Origin: an uncultured Chlorobiaceae bacterium
GTDB taxonomy: Bacteria; Bacteroidota; Chlorobiia; Chlorobiales; Chlorobiaceae
Length of the DNA: 64,000 nt
Assembly: GCA_903839405.1 (NCBI GenBank)
Contig: CAIMCD010000027.1
Location: 1 to 64,000, forward strand
Direction of reading: 5' to 3'
Position 1 is the first letter of the stretch; each line of letters opens with the position of its first letter. A program made the position numbers and the translations under genes. This document shows positions 1 through 9,430 of this stretch, in pieces. The notes under the pieces are model-generated. The model was not told the origin of the DNA. It saw nothing but the letters and a program-made list of their open reading frames with translations, and did not search any database.

Positions 1-2308
1 CACCGCGATTTTGTTCCTGCTCGTGAAGCGGCAGATCATCATACTCCACAAGAGAGCTGTGTTTTTTGGGAGTTGCGCTTTCATCAGTTGCCTCACCCCA
101 TTCATATCCTTGAGCTTTCAGAGTTTGACAAAAAAACTGATGATTCAGTCTCGCTAATGTATCAAGAAGCTCTCCTTCAAGTTCCAGATGATGGAGCAGC
201 GCAATAAATGCGTTTGGATCAACATGCAGTCCAAGCTGCTCTTCGGGAGGGAGGTATGAGCGGTTGAAATGGGTGGCATGGACAAGCCGACTCATGGCGA
301 CAATGGACTCCATTGAGCGGGAGCCATGATGGTATTTTTTGATGTGGAGGAATGCGCGCAGGATTCCTTTATCGGCGATTTGCAGTTTATTGTCGTTGAG
401 TAAATGTGGGGTAAGTCGCTCGAAAAGTGAGCGTAGAAGGAGCGCCCGGCGCACAATGAAATAGGGGTCATCTCGTCCATCCGACTCCTGAGGATTAGGG
501 CCGAGCACATTGAGAAACCCTTTCAGGCGGCTGAGAAAGTCCGGGCCCTTGGCCTCGGCCAGTGCTTCTTGTTTCGTGAATGCATTAAAAGAGGAACGTG
601 TGCCGCCTGCGAAAACAAAAATAGCTTTTCCGATAGGATGGGTGAGCTGACCCTGCTGAAACTCTCCATCCTGCATCGGAGCCAGAAAGAAGCGCAGCCA
701 GCCAAGCGGTTTGCCATCAAGCGTTGTATCGAACTCATCCCAGAAGACCAGGGGTATTTTACCGGAGAGGCCGATATCGCGAATCTGATGAAAGGCGTCA
801 ATCAGCTCATGATGCGTGTTGAATTGGGAGAGATTGAAGGTCAGCGTTTTCGCGGCAATTTTATCCGGATTGGCAACCTTGGCGATCTGCTTGACGGCAA
901 ACGATTTGCCGGAACCGGGAGGGCCGAAGACGGCAATTGAAACAGGCCGCTCTTCATCCCGGTTGCAATATTCCGTAATCAGGTTATAGATGCTTCTGAG
1001 TGACTCAATCTCCTGACGATCAACCGTAACAAGATCTCCGAATTTTCCAATCGGGACATTTTTTAAAGCCTTTTTTGTACCATCCAGCACAATATTTTCG
1101 CATACCTCCTCAAGGCTTTCCTGAGAGCTTGTTTGAAGGATTGTCCAGAAAGATGAGTGAGCTGAACTGTTGATACGAGTGGCCGGGAGTTCAGCCTCTG
1201 CCAAGAGAGCCTCTTTGCTTTTCAGTGCTGATATGACACCGTCAGTAGGGAAGTGCAAGCGGGTTACGGATTCAGATTCGCTACGATAGCCGCTCTTTTG
1301 AAGGTAGCGCATTGCTGCAACGCCCGACTGGATTCCCTTTTTAAAGTCAGGGTTAGCAGGATCAAGTATGATGCGGCGAACAATACCTGCCACAAGGGTA
1401 GAGGTTTTGCCGATCATCATTCCTTTTCCCGGAGCCCAGTCTCCCTCCATGCAGAACGGATCAAAAAGCAGGGTAGCTCTTTTTTCAGACCTGTTTCGTC
1501 CCGGTATCAGCAGCGCACCCGTCGGGCCAAATGATACAATGCAGTATGCCGCATTGGTCAGGCCGTTAACTTCCGGATTGTGGGTCAGTTCCCAGTTGAG
1601 TTCCTCAGCCGTTCTTTCCCATGAAATGCGGGCACTGACCTGAATTTTAGATTGCCGCAAATCATCAATGGTTAAGACAACGACAAGCCGGTCGGCAAAG
1701 TTGGATACAAGGTGCTCCCATAACTCTCCTTTTGCAACGGGGGTGGACATTTTGACAACAATCCACGGTGCCGGTTCATTCAGGGCCGGGCGGCCTACTG
1801 CCTGAGGCCAAAGCGCAGGATCGTTTCTGAAGCCAAGGTCGCTGTCGTCAATGACGATAATGTTTGCATTTACATCTCCCTTTGGAGCATGATTTTCTCC
1901 ATTTTGCCCGGCGGCTCCTTCGGATGGCAAGTCAAGGCCCAAAAAGCGCTCAACCCGCCAGTGAGGGTCACTCAACTCGGTTTTTCCCGGTTCCTTGTCG
2001 CGGTATTGAGCCCATACCGCATAGCTATGCACGTATCGGGGATCGTAAAGGGTTAAAGGGGAGTCGGTTGGAGTATCGGGGCTTATGACCGTAACGGGAA
2101 GCGGGAGGCCGCTCGCCGGCTGGGTTGTCATGGTTGTGATAAGGTCAGCAAGCAGAGCCGCGCTGCCGTACTGCCAGTGCATGTTGCTTTTTGCCTTGCC
2201 CGTCCATTCGGTTTGTTCCTGCAAGGCGCTTGAGTTGTGCGCGATGTTCCAGTCGATGGTAACGTCACCGGTAACAACAATCGAGAAGGCACTTTTTATG
2301 TCCTGCAT
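1..2308 (-). CDS. Large PfkB-like / AAA+ P-loop ATPase / RyR-like domain protein (runs off the left edge, C-terminus missing)
   Basis: Manual reverse-strand translation is open from ATG at 2308 to position 1. N-term MQDIKSAFSIVVTGDVTIDWNIAHNSS (ribokinase/PfkB-like start); Walker A VFGPPGSGKSFAVKQIA near 890-940; Walker B-like IPLVFWDEFD; C-terminal GYEWGEATDESATPKKHSSLVEYDDLPLHEQEQNR resembles an RyR domain. Not in the ORF track because it is truncated. Confidence 0.8.
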   Translation of the reverse strand, partial: MQDIKSAFSIVVTGDVTIDWNIAHNSSALQEQTEWTGKAKSNMHWQYGSAALLADLITTMTTQPASGLPLPVTVISPDTPTDSPLTLYDPRYVHSYAVWAQYRDKEPGKTELSDPHWRVERFLGLDLPSEGAAGQNGENHAPKGDVNANIIVIDDSDLGFRNDPALWPQAVGRPALNEPAPWIVVKMSTPVAKGELWEHLVSNFADRLVVVLTIDDLRQSKIQVSARISWERTAEELNWELTHNPEVNGLTNAAYCIVSFGPTGALLIPGRNRSEKRATLLFDPFCMEGDWAPGKGMMIGKTSTLVAGIVRRIILDPANPDFKKGIQSGVAAMRYLQKSGYRSESESVTRLHFPTDGVISALKSKEALLAEAELPATRINSSAHSSFWTILQTSSQESLEEVCENIVLDGTKKALKNVPIGKFGDLVTVDRQEIESLRSIYNLITEYCNRDEERPVSIAVFGPPGSGKSFAVKQIAKVANPDKIAAKTLTFNLSQFNTHHELIDAFHQIRDIGLSGKIPLVFWDEFDTTLDGKPLGWLRFFLAPMQDGEFQQGQLTHPIGKAIFVFAGGTRSSFNAFTKQEALAEAKGPDFLSRLKGFLNVLGPNPQESDGRDDPYFIVRRALLLRSLFERLTPHLLNDNKLQIADKGILRAFLHIKKYHHGSRSMESIVAMSRLVHATHFNRSYLPPEEQLGLHVDPNAFIALLHHLELEGELLDTLARLNHQFFCQTLKAQGYEWGEATDESATPKKHSSLVEYDDLPLHEQEQNRG

Positions 2309-2443
2309 TATTATGTGACAATTAGGTTTTATGAACCAATGCTGCTACCAGTGGGGTTGAGCCTTGCAAAGTATTTGATGAAATTCAAAAGCGCTCAGGG
2401 ATGCATAAAGGTATAATACAAAAAAGATTGTATTCCTGCAGTT

Positions 2444-2626
2444 GTGAGCGGTTTCGAAGTGTGCGGCAAGTTAAGGTATATCTGGCCTGACGAACTCGGC
2501 AAAAAACTTACCCGCAACATGAGCCGCAAGGAGTGGCGGGAGTGGGTGTCGCCGGAGATTCCATACATGGTGCAGTGTCCCGGTTTGCCAATTCCGCCGG
2601 ATGAGCTGGTATCAAGTTCAAGGTAG
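2444..2626 (+). pseudogene. C-terminal fragment resembling the tail of WD40/STAND-type NTPases
   Basis: 60-aa ORF (GTG start) with LTRNMSRKEWREWVSPEIPYMVQCPGLPIPPDE, like the 'LTreEWxxyxpdxPYrkTCPxLP' tail after WD40/TPR repeats; no repeats upstream. Confidence 0.5.
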
Positions 2627-2642
2627 AGCGGGAACTTCCGGC

Positions 2643-3026
2643 TCAATGGCATCCTTCATTATCGGTCAAGAGGCCTAAGGATCTGCAGGCGCACTTCCAG
2701 CCGTTTTTGCAGGCTTTTTCGTACCAGGCTATGGCCAAAGGCATATTTTTTGCCACTCCCTTGCCCGCTTCGTACATCTCGCCGAGATTGAACTGGGCTT
2801 CGGCGTAGCCTTGATCGGCAGCAAGACGATACCACTTGACCGCTTCACCGTCATCCTGAGTGACGCCAAGGCCTAATTCGAAGTAGGCGCCAAGCTTGTT
2901 CTGGGCTTCGGCGTTTCCCTGTTCGGCCCCAAGCTTGATGGTTTGCAGTCTGGTCAATGTGTCGGCTTCTGCTCTTCCGCCAAGCAGGGTGAGGCAGAGA
3001 AGGCAAAAAAGAAGTTTATGGATCAT
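2643..3026 (-). CDS. Sel1-like (SLR/TPR) repeat protein with signal peptide
   Basis: MIHKLLFCLLCLTLLGGRAEA signal peptide, then LGAEQGNAEAQNKLGAYFELGLGV / AADQGYAEAQFNLGEMYEAGKGV Sel1 repeats. The ORF extends to 3245 but the internal Met gives a signal peptide. Confidence 0.8.
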   Translation of the reverse strand: MIHKLLFCLLCLTLLGGRAEADTLTRLQTIKLGAEQGNAEAQNKLGAYFELGLGVTQDDGEAVKWYRLAADQGYAEAQFNLGEMYEAGKGVAKNMPLAIAWYEKACKNGWKCACRSLGLLTDNEGCH

Positions 3027-3650
3027 GCTTGTCCTGCAGGTTAGGGGGTTTTCTGATTCAGGGATAGAAGAGAATTTGTAAAAGGTAAACATTTTTCTGC
3101 TTTTCACGAGAGTCAGGCAACGAATCACAATGGTGGCGATTAAGGAAAAACTCCTGAAAAGGAGCATCCGAAAACCGTTATTGTTCGGAAAAATCTCCGG
3201 AAACTTCCAGGGCAGAGTGGATGGATGAACGCCTTCTACACTCAATCGGCAACCGGTTTCAGCCTACTTTTGGACTCATTGAGGGATAACAGGGGCGAAA
3301 CAGAGGAAAATTGCCGGCGCAGAGGGTGTTTTATGGCTTCTTTTCATTATGTTAATACTTGGAAAGTTTTAGTCATGACCGTATCTGTCAGCAGAACTCC
3401 CCTGAAATAACTCATTAACGAATCTCAGGTTAATCATTCTCTTCAGGGCACAGGGTTTTTATCCCTGGCATCTGCAGTATAACAGGGTTGCAGGCATGAA
3501 GCTTGTTTACCTTTTACTGATATTTTGCTGAACTGTTTTTATGTTGTTAACTTGTTACTTCATAAAAAGGTTGTTACTGAATGGATGGGTCTGGTGGCAC
3601 GCAAGGCACATTCCCGGAAATAGATGTACTAACATAAACAATCGAATGTA

Positions 3651-6029
3651 GTGGGAAGACAACGTTATAACCGAAAATCAAAACCCTCCGGTGGCAGTAA
3701 AAACACGCATCCCTCACGGGTGAGCGGGGAGCGGGTGAGGGCAAATGATCATATCCTGATCAACGAATTTCTTTTCAGGCGGGGTGAAAGCTCTCTCGGG
3801 GCTGAAATCGTCACCTTTTTTTCCGATCATGAGGGCGAGCGGTTCAAATCGGTAGAACTGGCTAAAGTGCTGGGGTATACCGAATCAAAGCAGCTTCCCG
3901 GTTTCTGGTATGTTCTGCACAAGTTGCAGGAAGACGGGGTTGTTGACAAGGATTCCAACCGTTGTTACGGGATGCCGGTCATTGAGGCCACGACCTACGA
4001 GGATCACCTTGAGCATGTCAAGCCCTTTCCGATTCCTGGCAAAGAGCACTACGCAGCCGCCAAAAGCTATACCGGTATTATTACCACCCATCCCAACGGT
4101 TACGGCTTTGTTGATGTAGAGGGTTTTGATGACGATATTTTCATCAAGGCCGGTGACCTTGCTCTTGCTTTGCACGGTGATGAGGTCGAAGTGCTGGTTT
4201 CAAAGGTGCCCGATACCTACTCTTCAAAATCTACTCCCCATCAGCGCTGCGAAGGCGCGGTGCAGAAGGTGATTAACCGTCGCATTTCAACCATTGTGGG
4301 TACGCTGACCAAGGCTAACCGCAAATTTGTGGTGAAGGCCGACGACCGCAAAATTCTGCCTGAAATTGTTGTGCCGATTCGTAACTCTCTCAAGGCCAAA
4401 GATGGCCAGAAGGTGCTTGTCGGGGAGCTTGATTTCACCAAGGAAGGGGTGATTCAGGCCAAGGTGCTTGAAGTCCTCGGCCAGGCCGGCGATTCGGCGG
4501 TTGAAGTGAGCGCGATTGCCCGCAGCCGTGGGATTGACGAGACCTTTGAAAAGCCACTGCTTGACTATACCTCATCCATTCGCGAGGGGATAACGGATGC
4601 AGACCTTGAGGGTCGGCTCGATATCCGTGACAAAACGGTCTTTACCATCGATCCGATTGATGCCAAGGATTTTGATGATGCCCTTTCGGTTGAGCTGCTG
4701 GATGACGGCCTTTACTCAATCGGCGTGCACATTGCCGATGTATCGCACTACGTACCTGAAAACTCTCCGCTGGATCGTGAGGCCATGAAGCGGGCCACCT
4801 CGGTCTATCTGGTTGACCGGGTGATTCCGATGCTACCCTCACGCCTTTCCGAAGAGGTGTGCAGCCTCAACCCCGGGGTTGACCGGATGGCCTTCTCCAT
4901 CTTTTTCACCCTGACGGCTGATGGTGAAGTGCGCAAGCATGAGTTTCACAAAACCATCATCCACTCCAAGCGCCGTTTTGCCTATGAGGATGTTGAGGAG
5001 ATTCTGAAGCGCGGTAAAGGTGAGTACGCCTTTGAGCTTCAGTTGCTCGATCGGCTCAGTGTGGTGTTGCGTGAAAAGCGCTTCAAGCATGGCGGGCTCG
5101 ATTTTGAAACCGAAGAGGTGCGCTTCAAGCTCGGCAGCAAGGGCGAACCGCTGGAAGTGATGAAAAAAGAGCGGCTTGGCAGCCATCGCCTGATTGAGGA
5201 GTTCATGCTGCTGGCCAACCGCAAGGTGGCTGAATATCTGACCAAAACCTTCAAGGAGAACAAGAAGGAGCCCCAGCCGGTGATCTACAGGGTGCACGGC
5301 TCTCCACAGCAGGAGAAGGTGCTTATCCTTGCTAATTTTGTTAAAAGGCTTGGCTTTGATTTGAAGCTGAATCGCGCCAAGGAGGGCCCGATTGTTTCTG
5401 CCAAGGCACTTCGCGAGCTTTTGCAGCAGGTGAAGGGTTCCAATATTGAGTTTCTGGTCAACGAGCTGGTGCTGCGTACCATGTCGAAGGCGGTCTATAC
5501 CGGCGAGAATGTCGGCCACTTCGGGCTTGGCTTTGAGCACTATACCCACTTCACTTCACCCATCCGGCGCTATCCTGACCTGATTGTGCACCGCCTGCTC
5601 TTTGAGTACGAGGCGATGCGCAAGAAACGTCGTAAAATTCCTTCCAAGCGGCTTGCCGAGATTGCTGACCGAATCCAGAAGGCCTGCCAGATCTCCAACG
5701 AGCGAGAGAAGAGCGCGGTCGAGGCCGAGCGCGAATCGATCAAACTCAAGCAGGTTGAGTATATGGCAAGCCATGTCGGCAAGGTCTATGCGGGCGTTAT
5801 CTCCGGTGCAACCGATTATGGCATCTATGTCAGAATGGTGGATTTTGCCATTGAGGGCATGGTGCATATGCGCAACCTCACCGACGACTACTACGAGTAC
5901 GACGAGAAGAGCTACTCTCTGGTTGGAAAACGCCGCAAAAAACGGCTGCAGATTGGTCAGCGGGTCAAGGTTATGGTGCACAGTGTCGATATGCAGCGCC
6001 GTACGATTGATCTCGCCCTTGAGGCCTGA
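3651..6029 (+). CDS. rnr: Ribonuclease R (RNB family exoribonuclease)
   Basis: 792 aa, GTG start; RNB motifs [48 protein letters not shown], and a C-terminal S1 domain. Confidence 0.96.
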   Translation: MGRQRYNRKSKPSGGSKNTHPSRVSGERVRANDHILINEFLFRRGESSLGAEIVTFFSDHEGERFKSVELAKVLGYTESKQLPGFWYVLHKLQEDGVVDKDSNRCYGMPVIEATTYEDHLEHVKPFPIPGKEHYAAAKSYTGIITTHPNGYGFVDVEGFDDDIFIKAGDLALALHGDEVEVLVSKVPDTYSSKSTPHQRCEGAVQKVINRRISTIVGTLTKANRKFVVKADDRKILPEIVVPIRNSLKAKDGQKVLVGELDFTKEGVIQAKVLEVLGQAGDSAVEVSAIARSRGIDETFEKPLLDYTSSIREGITDADLEGRLDIRDKTVFTIDPIDAKDFDDALSVELLDDGLYSIGVHIADVSHYVPENSPLDREAMKRATSVYLVDRVIPMLPSRLSEEVCSLNPGVDRMAFSIFFTLTADGEVRKHEFHKTIIHSKRRFAYEDVEEILKRGKGEYAFELQLLDRLSVVLREKRFKHGGLDFETEEVRFKLGSKGEPLEVMKKERLGSHRLIEEFMLLANRKVAEYLTKTFKENKKEPQPVIYRVHGSPQQEKVLILANFVKRLGFDLKLNRAKEGPIVSAKALRELLQQVKGSNIEFLVNELVLRTMSKAVYTGENVGHFGLGFEHYTHFTSPIRRYPDLIVHRLLFEYEAMRKKRRKIPSKRLAEIADRIQKACQISNEREKSAVEAERESIKLKQVEYMASHVGKVYAGVISGATDYGIYVRMVDFAIEGMVHMRNLTDDYYEYDEKSYSLVGKRRKKRLQIGQRVKVMVHSVDMQRRTIDLALEA

Positions 6030-6054
6030 TGCATTTTGAGGTATGAATTTTGCT

Positions 6055-6097
6055 CGGATCGGGTTGCCTGAAAAGTTTAATCAGGCAACCCGATCCG
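6055..6097. terminator. Perfect 17-bp inverted repeat between convergent rnr and photolyase, overlapping the photolyase stop codon
   Basis: cggatcgggttgcctga - 9 nt - tcaggcaacccgatccg; arms are exact reverse complements. Confidence 0.65.
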
Positions 6098-7517
6098 GCT
6101 TTTCGTGGCGCTCAACGTATCGGCGGACATCAAACTTCCTCTTACACCCCGAGGCATTCATATAGCGGATTTTTCCATAGACCGCTCGCTCAAACCACGC
6201 CCGGTCATGCAATCCGCCGAGTGCCCACGCTACACCTGTATAACCATTCGGATCCCGGCCGTCAAGGGCGTAGCGGTCATTGAGGGTGAGGGCGATCTCA
6301 AACGCCTCCTCCGGCGAGCGGCTCCATTCAAGAATCTTTTTTGCCCAGTACATGCGCATGTAGCCGTGGATCACTCCGGTTGTTACCAGTTCACGCTGCG
6401 CGGCGTTCCAGAGCTCTTCGTGGGTTACGGCTTTTTCAAACTCCTCCATTGCATAGAGGTACTCTCTCGGATCGTTGGCGTGTTGCTCTAAAGTTTTCCT
6501 TGCCCAAGCCGGCAGAGCTACAAAAGAGTCGTACTGCTCGTTGTAGCAGCAGTAGTTTTCCGAGAGCTCCCGGCGTACTATCAGCTCCTCAAGAAAGGCT
6601 TTCTTGCTGGCTTCCGGAGCGTTGCATTCGGTAACCCTCAGGGCTATGAATTGTGCACTGATCTGGCCGAAATGGAGGTAGGGGGAGAGGTTTGAGGTCG
6701 CATGGGCATTCGGATCGTTGCGCTCTGCTGCATAGGAGGAGAGCCGGGAGTTGATGAAGCATTCAAGGCACTCTCTGGCGGCTTCTTCTCCTGCTTTCAC
6801 CTCCTCTACGGCGGCTACACTCGGGTCGGCTTGCAGTTGTCGGCGCACCTCCTCCCACTCAACCGAAAGGTGGAAGGGGAGTGTGGCCTCTGCTATCAAC
6901 TCCGGGAATCCGTGAAGAAACTCTGTGAGCAGGGCGGTGATTTTCGGACGGAAGGTTCTGGCCGAGAACTCCTGTTTGGTGGAGGCGATCCAGCAGGGCA
7001 CAATGTTGTGGGCATCAACCTCGTAGAGGGGAACAGGGAGCTGAGCGGCCACGGCTTTTTTCCACGCTCTTGCAATCCTCAGCGGTGAAAAGTCGGTTAC
7101 CACCACTCCGGCGCTCAACTCCGCTGCAAGTCGGGGAAGCTCTTCTTCTGGTTCACCCTGCAGGAGCAAAAAAGGGATGTTGAGCTTCTGAAGAGCGGTT
7201 TCGACCTCCCGGAGCCCTGCAAGCATAAAATCGTAATGGCGGAGTGGAGCTTGAAGAAAAGAGGGGGCAAGGGTAAATGCTACAACAAGCGGCTGCTTCA
7301 GGAGTTCGGCTTTTTTTCGGGCAAAGAGCAGTGCCCAGTTATGCCGCACTCTCTGGTCGCGTGACATCCAGTAGATAACCGTTCCTGCGCAATCAGGGTG
7401 GTCGTTGAGCAGTCGTATGCGCCGGGGATCAATCATAAGGGCACCTCTTTTTATTTGTTCCGAAACCCAATCAGTGCGTTGGGCGGTGCTCGAAATCCTC
7501 ATGTACGAAGTGTACAC
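6081..7517 (-). CDS. Class II deoxyribodipyrimidine photolyase
   Basis: 478 aa; MSRDQRVRHNWALLFA, LHFGQISAQFIAL, ELIVRRELSENYCCYNEQYDS, RMYWAKKILEWS, LNDRYALDGRDPNGYTGVAWALGGLHDRAW are class II CPD photolyase motifs. Start may be internal (MIDPRRIRLLND). Confidence 0.92.
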   Translation of the reverse strand: MYTSYMRISSTAQRTDWVSEQIKRGALMIDPRRIRLLNDHPDCAGTVIYWMSRDQRVRHNWALLFARKKAELLKQPLVVAFTLAPSFLQAPLRHYDFMLAGLREVETALQKLNIPFLLLQGEPEEELPRLAAELSAGVVVTDFSPLRIARAWKKAVAAQLPVPLYEVDAHNIVPCWIASTKQEFSARTFRPKITALLTEFLHGFPELIAEATLPFHLSVEWEEVRRQLQADPSVAAVEEVKAGEEAARECLECFINSRLSSYAAERNDPNAHATSNLSPYLHFGQISAQFIALRVTECNAPEASKKAFLEELIVRRELSENYCCYNEQYDSFVALPAWARKTLEQHANDPREYLYAMEEFEKAVTHEELWNAAQRELVTTGVIHGYMRMYWAKKILEWSRSPEEAFEIALTLNDRYALDGRDPNGYTGVAWALGGLHDRAWFERAVYGKIRYMNASGCKRKFDVRRYVERHEKPDRVA

Positions 7518-7591
7518 TCCGGTTTCTCTGCTCCGTCCACCTTGTTCTCGGGCTTCTCACTGGCAATAAAGAGAGGGCCCATACGTTTATT

Positions 7592-8308
7592 TCAGGCCAT
7601 GCCCGAAATTCTGAGAAAGTTATGCAGGAGCGTGACACCGGTAGCACGATACTCCTCCTGGATTGCCTCAAACTCTTTTGTGAGCTTGTGATGATCCATT
7701 TCCTTCAGGTCGCTGTCAATCGTGCACCACTCTGAAAACATCGCCTGGGTCAATTCAAAATGGCACTGCAGGCCGTAACCGTTTTTTCCAACCTTTACCG
7801 CCTGTATTGGGCAGTTGTTACTGGTTGCAAGCAGCTCCATGCATGAAGCGGCCAGCTCTACGGTTTCGCCATGAAGCTGGAAGACCCTGAAGCTGCTCCC
7901 AAGCTTGGCAAACATCGGATCTTTTCTGCCAGCCGGAGTCAGCTCGATCCGGTAAGGCTTCCCTTCAGGATCAATAAAACCGGTCTCTTTTACCCGGCAG
8001 GGCAGAACCCTTCCTCCCCCGGCTTTGACCAGAGCCTGCATACCGAGGCAGATACCGAGAAAGGGAATTTCATTATCGAGAGCCTCGGCAATACGGCGAA
8101 GCTGAAGCTGCATGGAAGGAGTGGTATCGTTGGCACTTTGAGGGCCGCCCAGCACAACGAGAGCCTTATAGTTGCGGGGATCGGGGAACTCTTCTTCCTT
8201 TGAGAGATCAACCGTGTGTGAAGCGATTCCAAGCTCCGAGAGCAGAGGCTCAAGCAGTCCGGGCCCTTCATGGGTGACGTTTTTAACGATCAGCAGCTTA
8301 TGGTGCAT
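7592..8308 (-). CDS. Class I glutamine amidotransferase (GMP synthase-like) protein
   Basis: 238 aa; PFLGICLGMQALVKAGGG nucleophile elbow and GLQCHFELT catalytic His region. Confidence 0.9.
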   Translation of the reverse strand: MHHKLLIVKNVTHEGPGLLEPLLSELGIASHTVDLSKEEEFPDPRNYKALVVLGGPQSANDTTPSMQLQLRRIAEALDNEIPFLGICLGMQALVKAGGGRVLPCRVKETGFIDPEGKPYRIELTPAGRKDPMFAKLGSSFRVFQLHGETVELAASCMELLATSNNCPIQAVKVGKNGYGLQCHFELTQAMFSEWCTIDSDLKEMDHHKLTKEFEAIQEEYRATGVTLLHNFLRISGMA

Positions 8309-8536
8309 GGTCCTAGAGTGAAGGGTTGTGCGCTTGCATGTTTAAATGCGCTTGTTCTGTAGAAGATTGCATAAAAAAAATGAATCTGAAATATCCAGCT
8401 CATTCAGATGGGGATAGATGATGCACAAGGCTGGAGTTTCTTGTTTTTTTTGCTGTTATTGTGTTTTTAAAGTATTTTTAGGAAGATCTTTTCTCATTAC
8501 TCTCCTTGAACCATCCACTTTACACGGAGGTCAGCT

Positions 8537-9361
8537 ATGTCAAAATTTTTTGCTCTGCTTTTGTCAGCCATTTTGATGCTCAGTTCGGTTTCATCCTGGG
8601 CTGAATCACCATCCACCTCTTTGCATCTGGAGCCGCAGGCTGCACTTGGAGCCTACAAGGGGCTGGTTGAAGATCACTTGAGCGGGGTGCTGCGTACGGA
8701 AAGGGTTCTGGCATTGACATCGGAAGCCCGATCGGCGCGATGGGAAGCTGTCCGCCCGCTGCTTGAGCGCTTTCGCAATGACCTTACAACCGATGCAACG
8801 GTGTGGTTTATGTTGCCGGACGGGAGTTATTACCTGACGGATACCGGGCAGTTAAGCCCTCAGAATCTGAAGGATCGGGCCTATTTCCCGAGACTTATGG
8901 CGGGCAAGGACGTTCTGGGTGATCTGGTGATCAGTAAATCTACCGGTTATCGCTCGGTCGTTGTGGCAACTCCGGTGATGGTGAATGGAGCGGTTGTTGC
9001 GGCAATTGGCGTTTCGGTGAGGCTACGCTTGTTGTCGGAGCTTGTTGAAGCCAGCATGAAACTGCCCCGTAACGCCTATTTCTATGCCATTGATCATGAT
9101 ACCAAAATCGCCCTGCACCGGAACGTTGAGCGGATGTTCAAGACGGTCAGTGAGGTGGGTGACGAGAGCCTTGGTGAAGCCTTCCGGGCCATTATGAAGA
9201 ACGATCAGGGGGCGATGAACTACACGCTGAATGGCAAGAAAATGCACTCAATTTTCCAGAAATCCTCAATTCTTGGATGGTATTTCTTTATCGCCCAGGA
9301 GAGCCAGGGGGTCATTGATGAGCCGAAAGTCATCAAGCCATCCAAAAGGAAAAAGAGGTGA
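8537..9361 (+). CDS. Secreted PDC/Cache-type sensor domain protein without an output domain
   Basis: 274 aa with signal peptide; TVWFMLPDGSYYLTDTGQ...LKDRAYFPRLMAGKDVLGDLVISKSTGYRSVVVATPV is Cache/PDC-like; no kinase, MCP or GGDEF domain. Confidence 0.75.
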   Translation: MSKFFALLLSAILMLSSVSSWAESPSTSLHLEPQAALGAYKGLVEDHLSGVLRTERVLALTSEARSARWEAVRPLLERFRNDLTTDATVWFMLPDGSYYLTDTGQLSPQNLKDRAYFPRLMAGKDVLGDLVISKSTGYRSVVVATPVMVNGAVVAAIGVSVRLRLLSELVEASMKLPRNAYFYAIDHDTKIALHRNVERMFKTVSEVGDESLGEAFRAIMKNDQGAMNYTLNGKKMHSIFQKSSILGWYFFIAQESQGVIDEPKVIKPSKRKKR

Positions 9362-9430
9362 ATGGGCTTGACTGTATCCAACGGTTTTTTCAGGTAAACA
9401 TGAGGAGAATCAAATCAGCCGAGAAGCATT

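Noticed and set aside
4839-5549. 236-aa minus-strand ORF inside rnr, and similar long antisense ORFs in uvrA, nadB, trpB and MFS genes
   Set aside because: Opposite to strongly conserved genes and without recognisable motifs; GC-codon-bias shadow ORFs.
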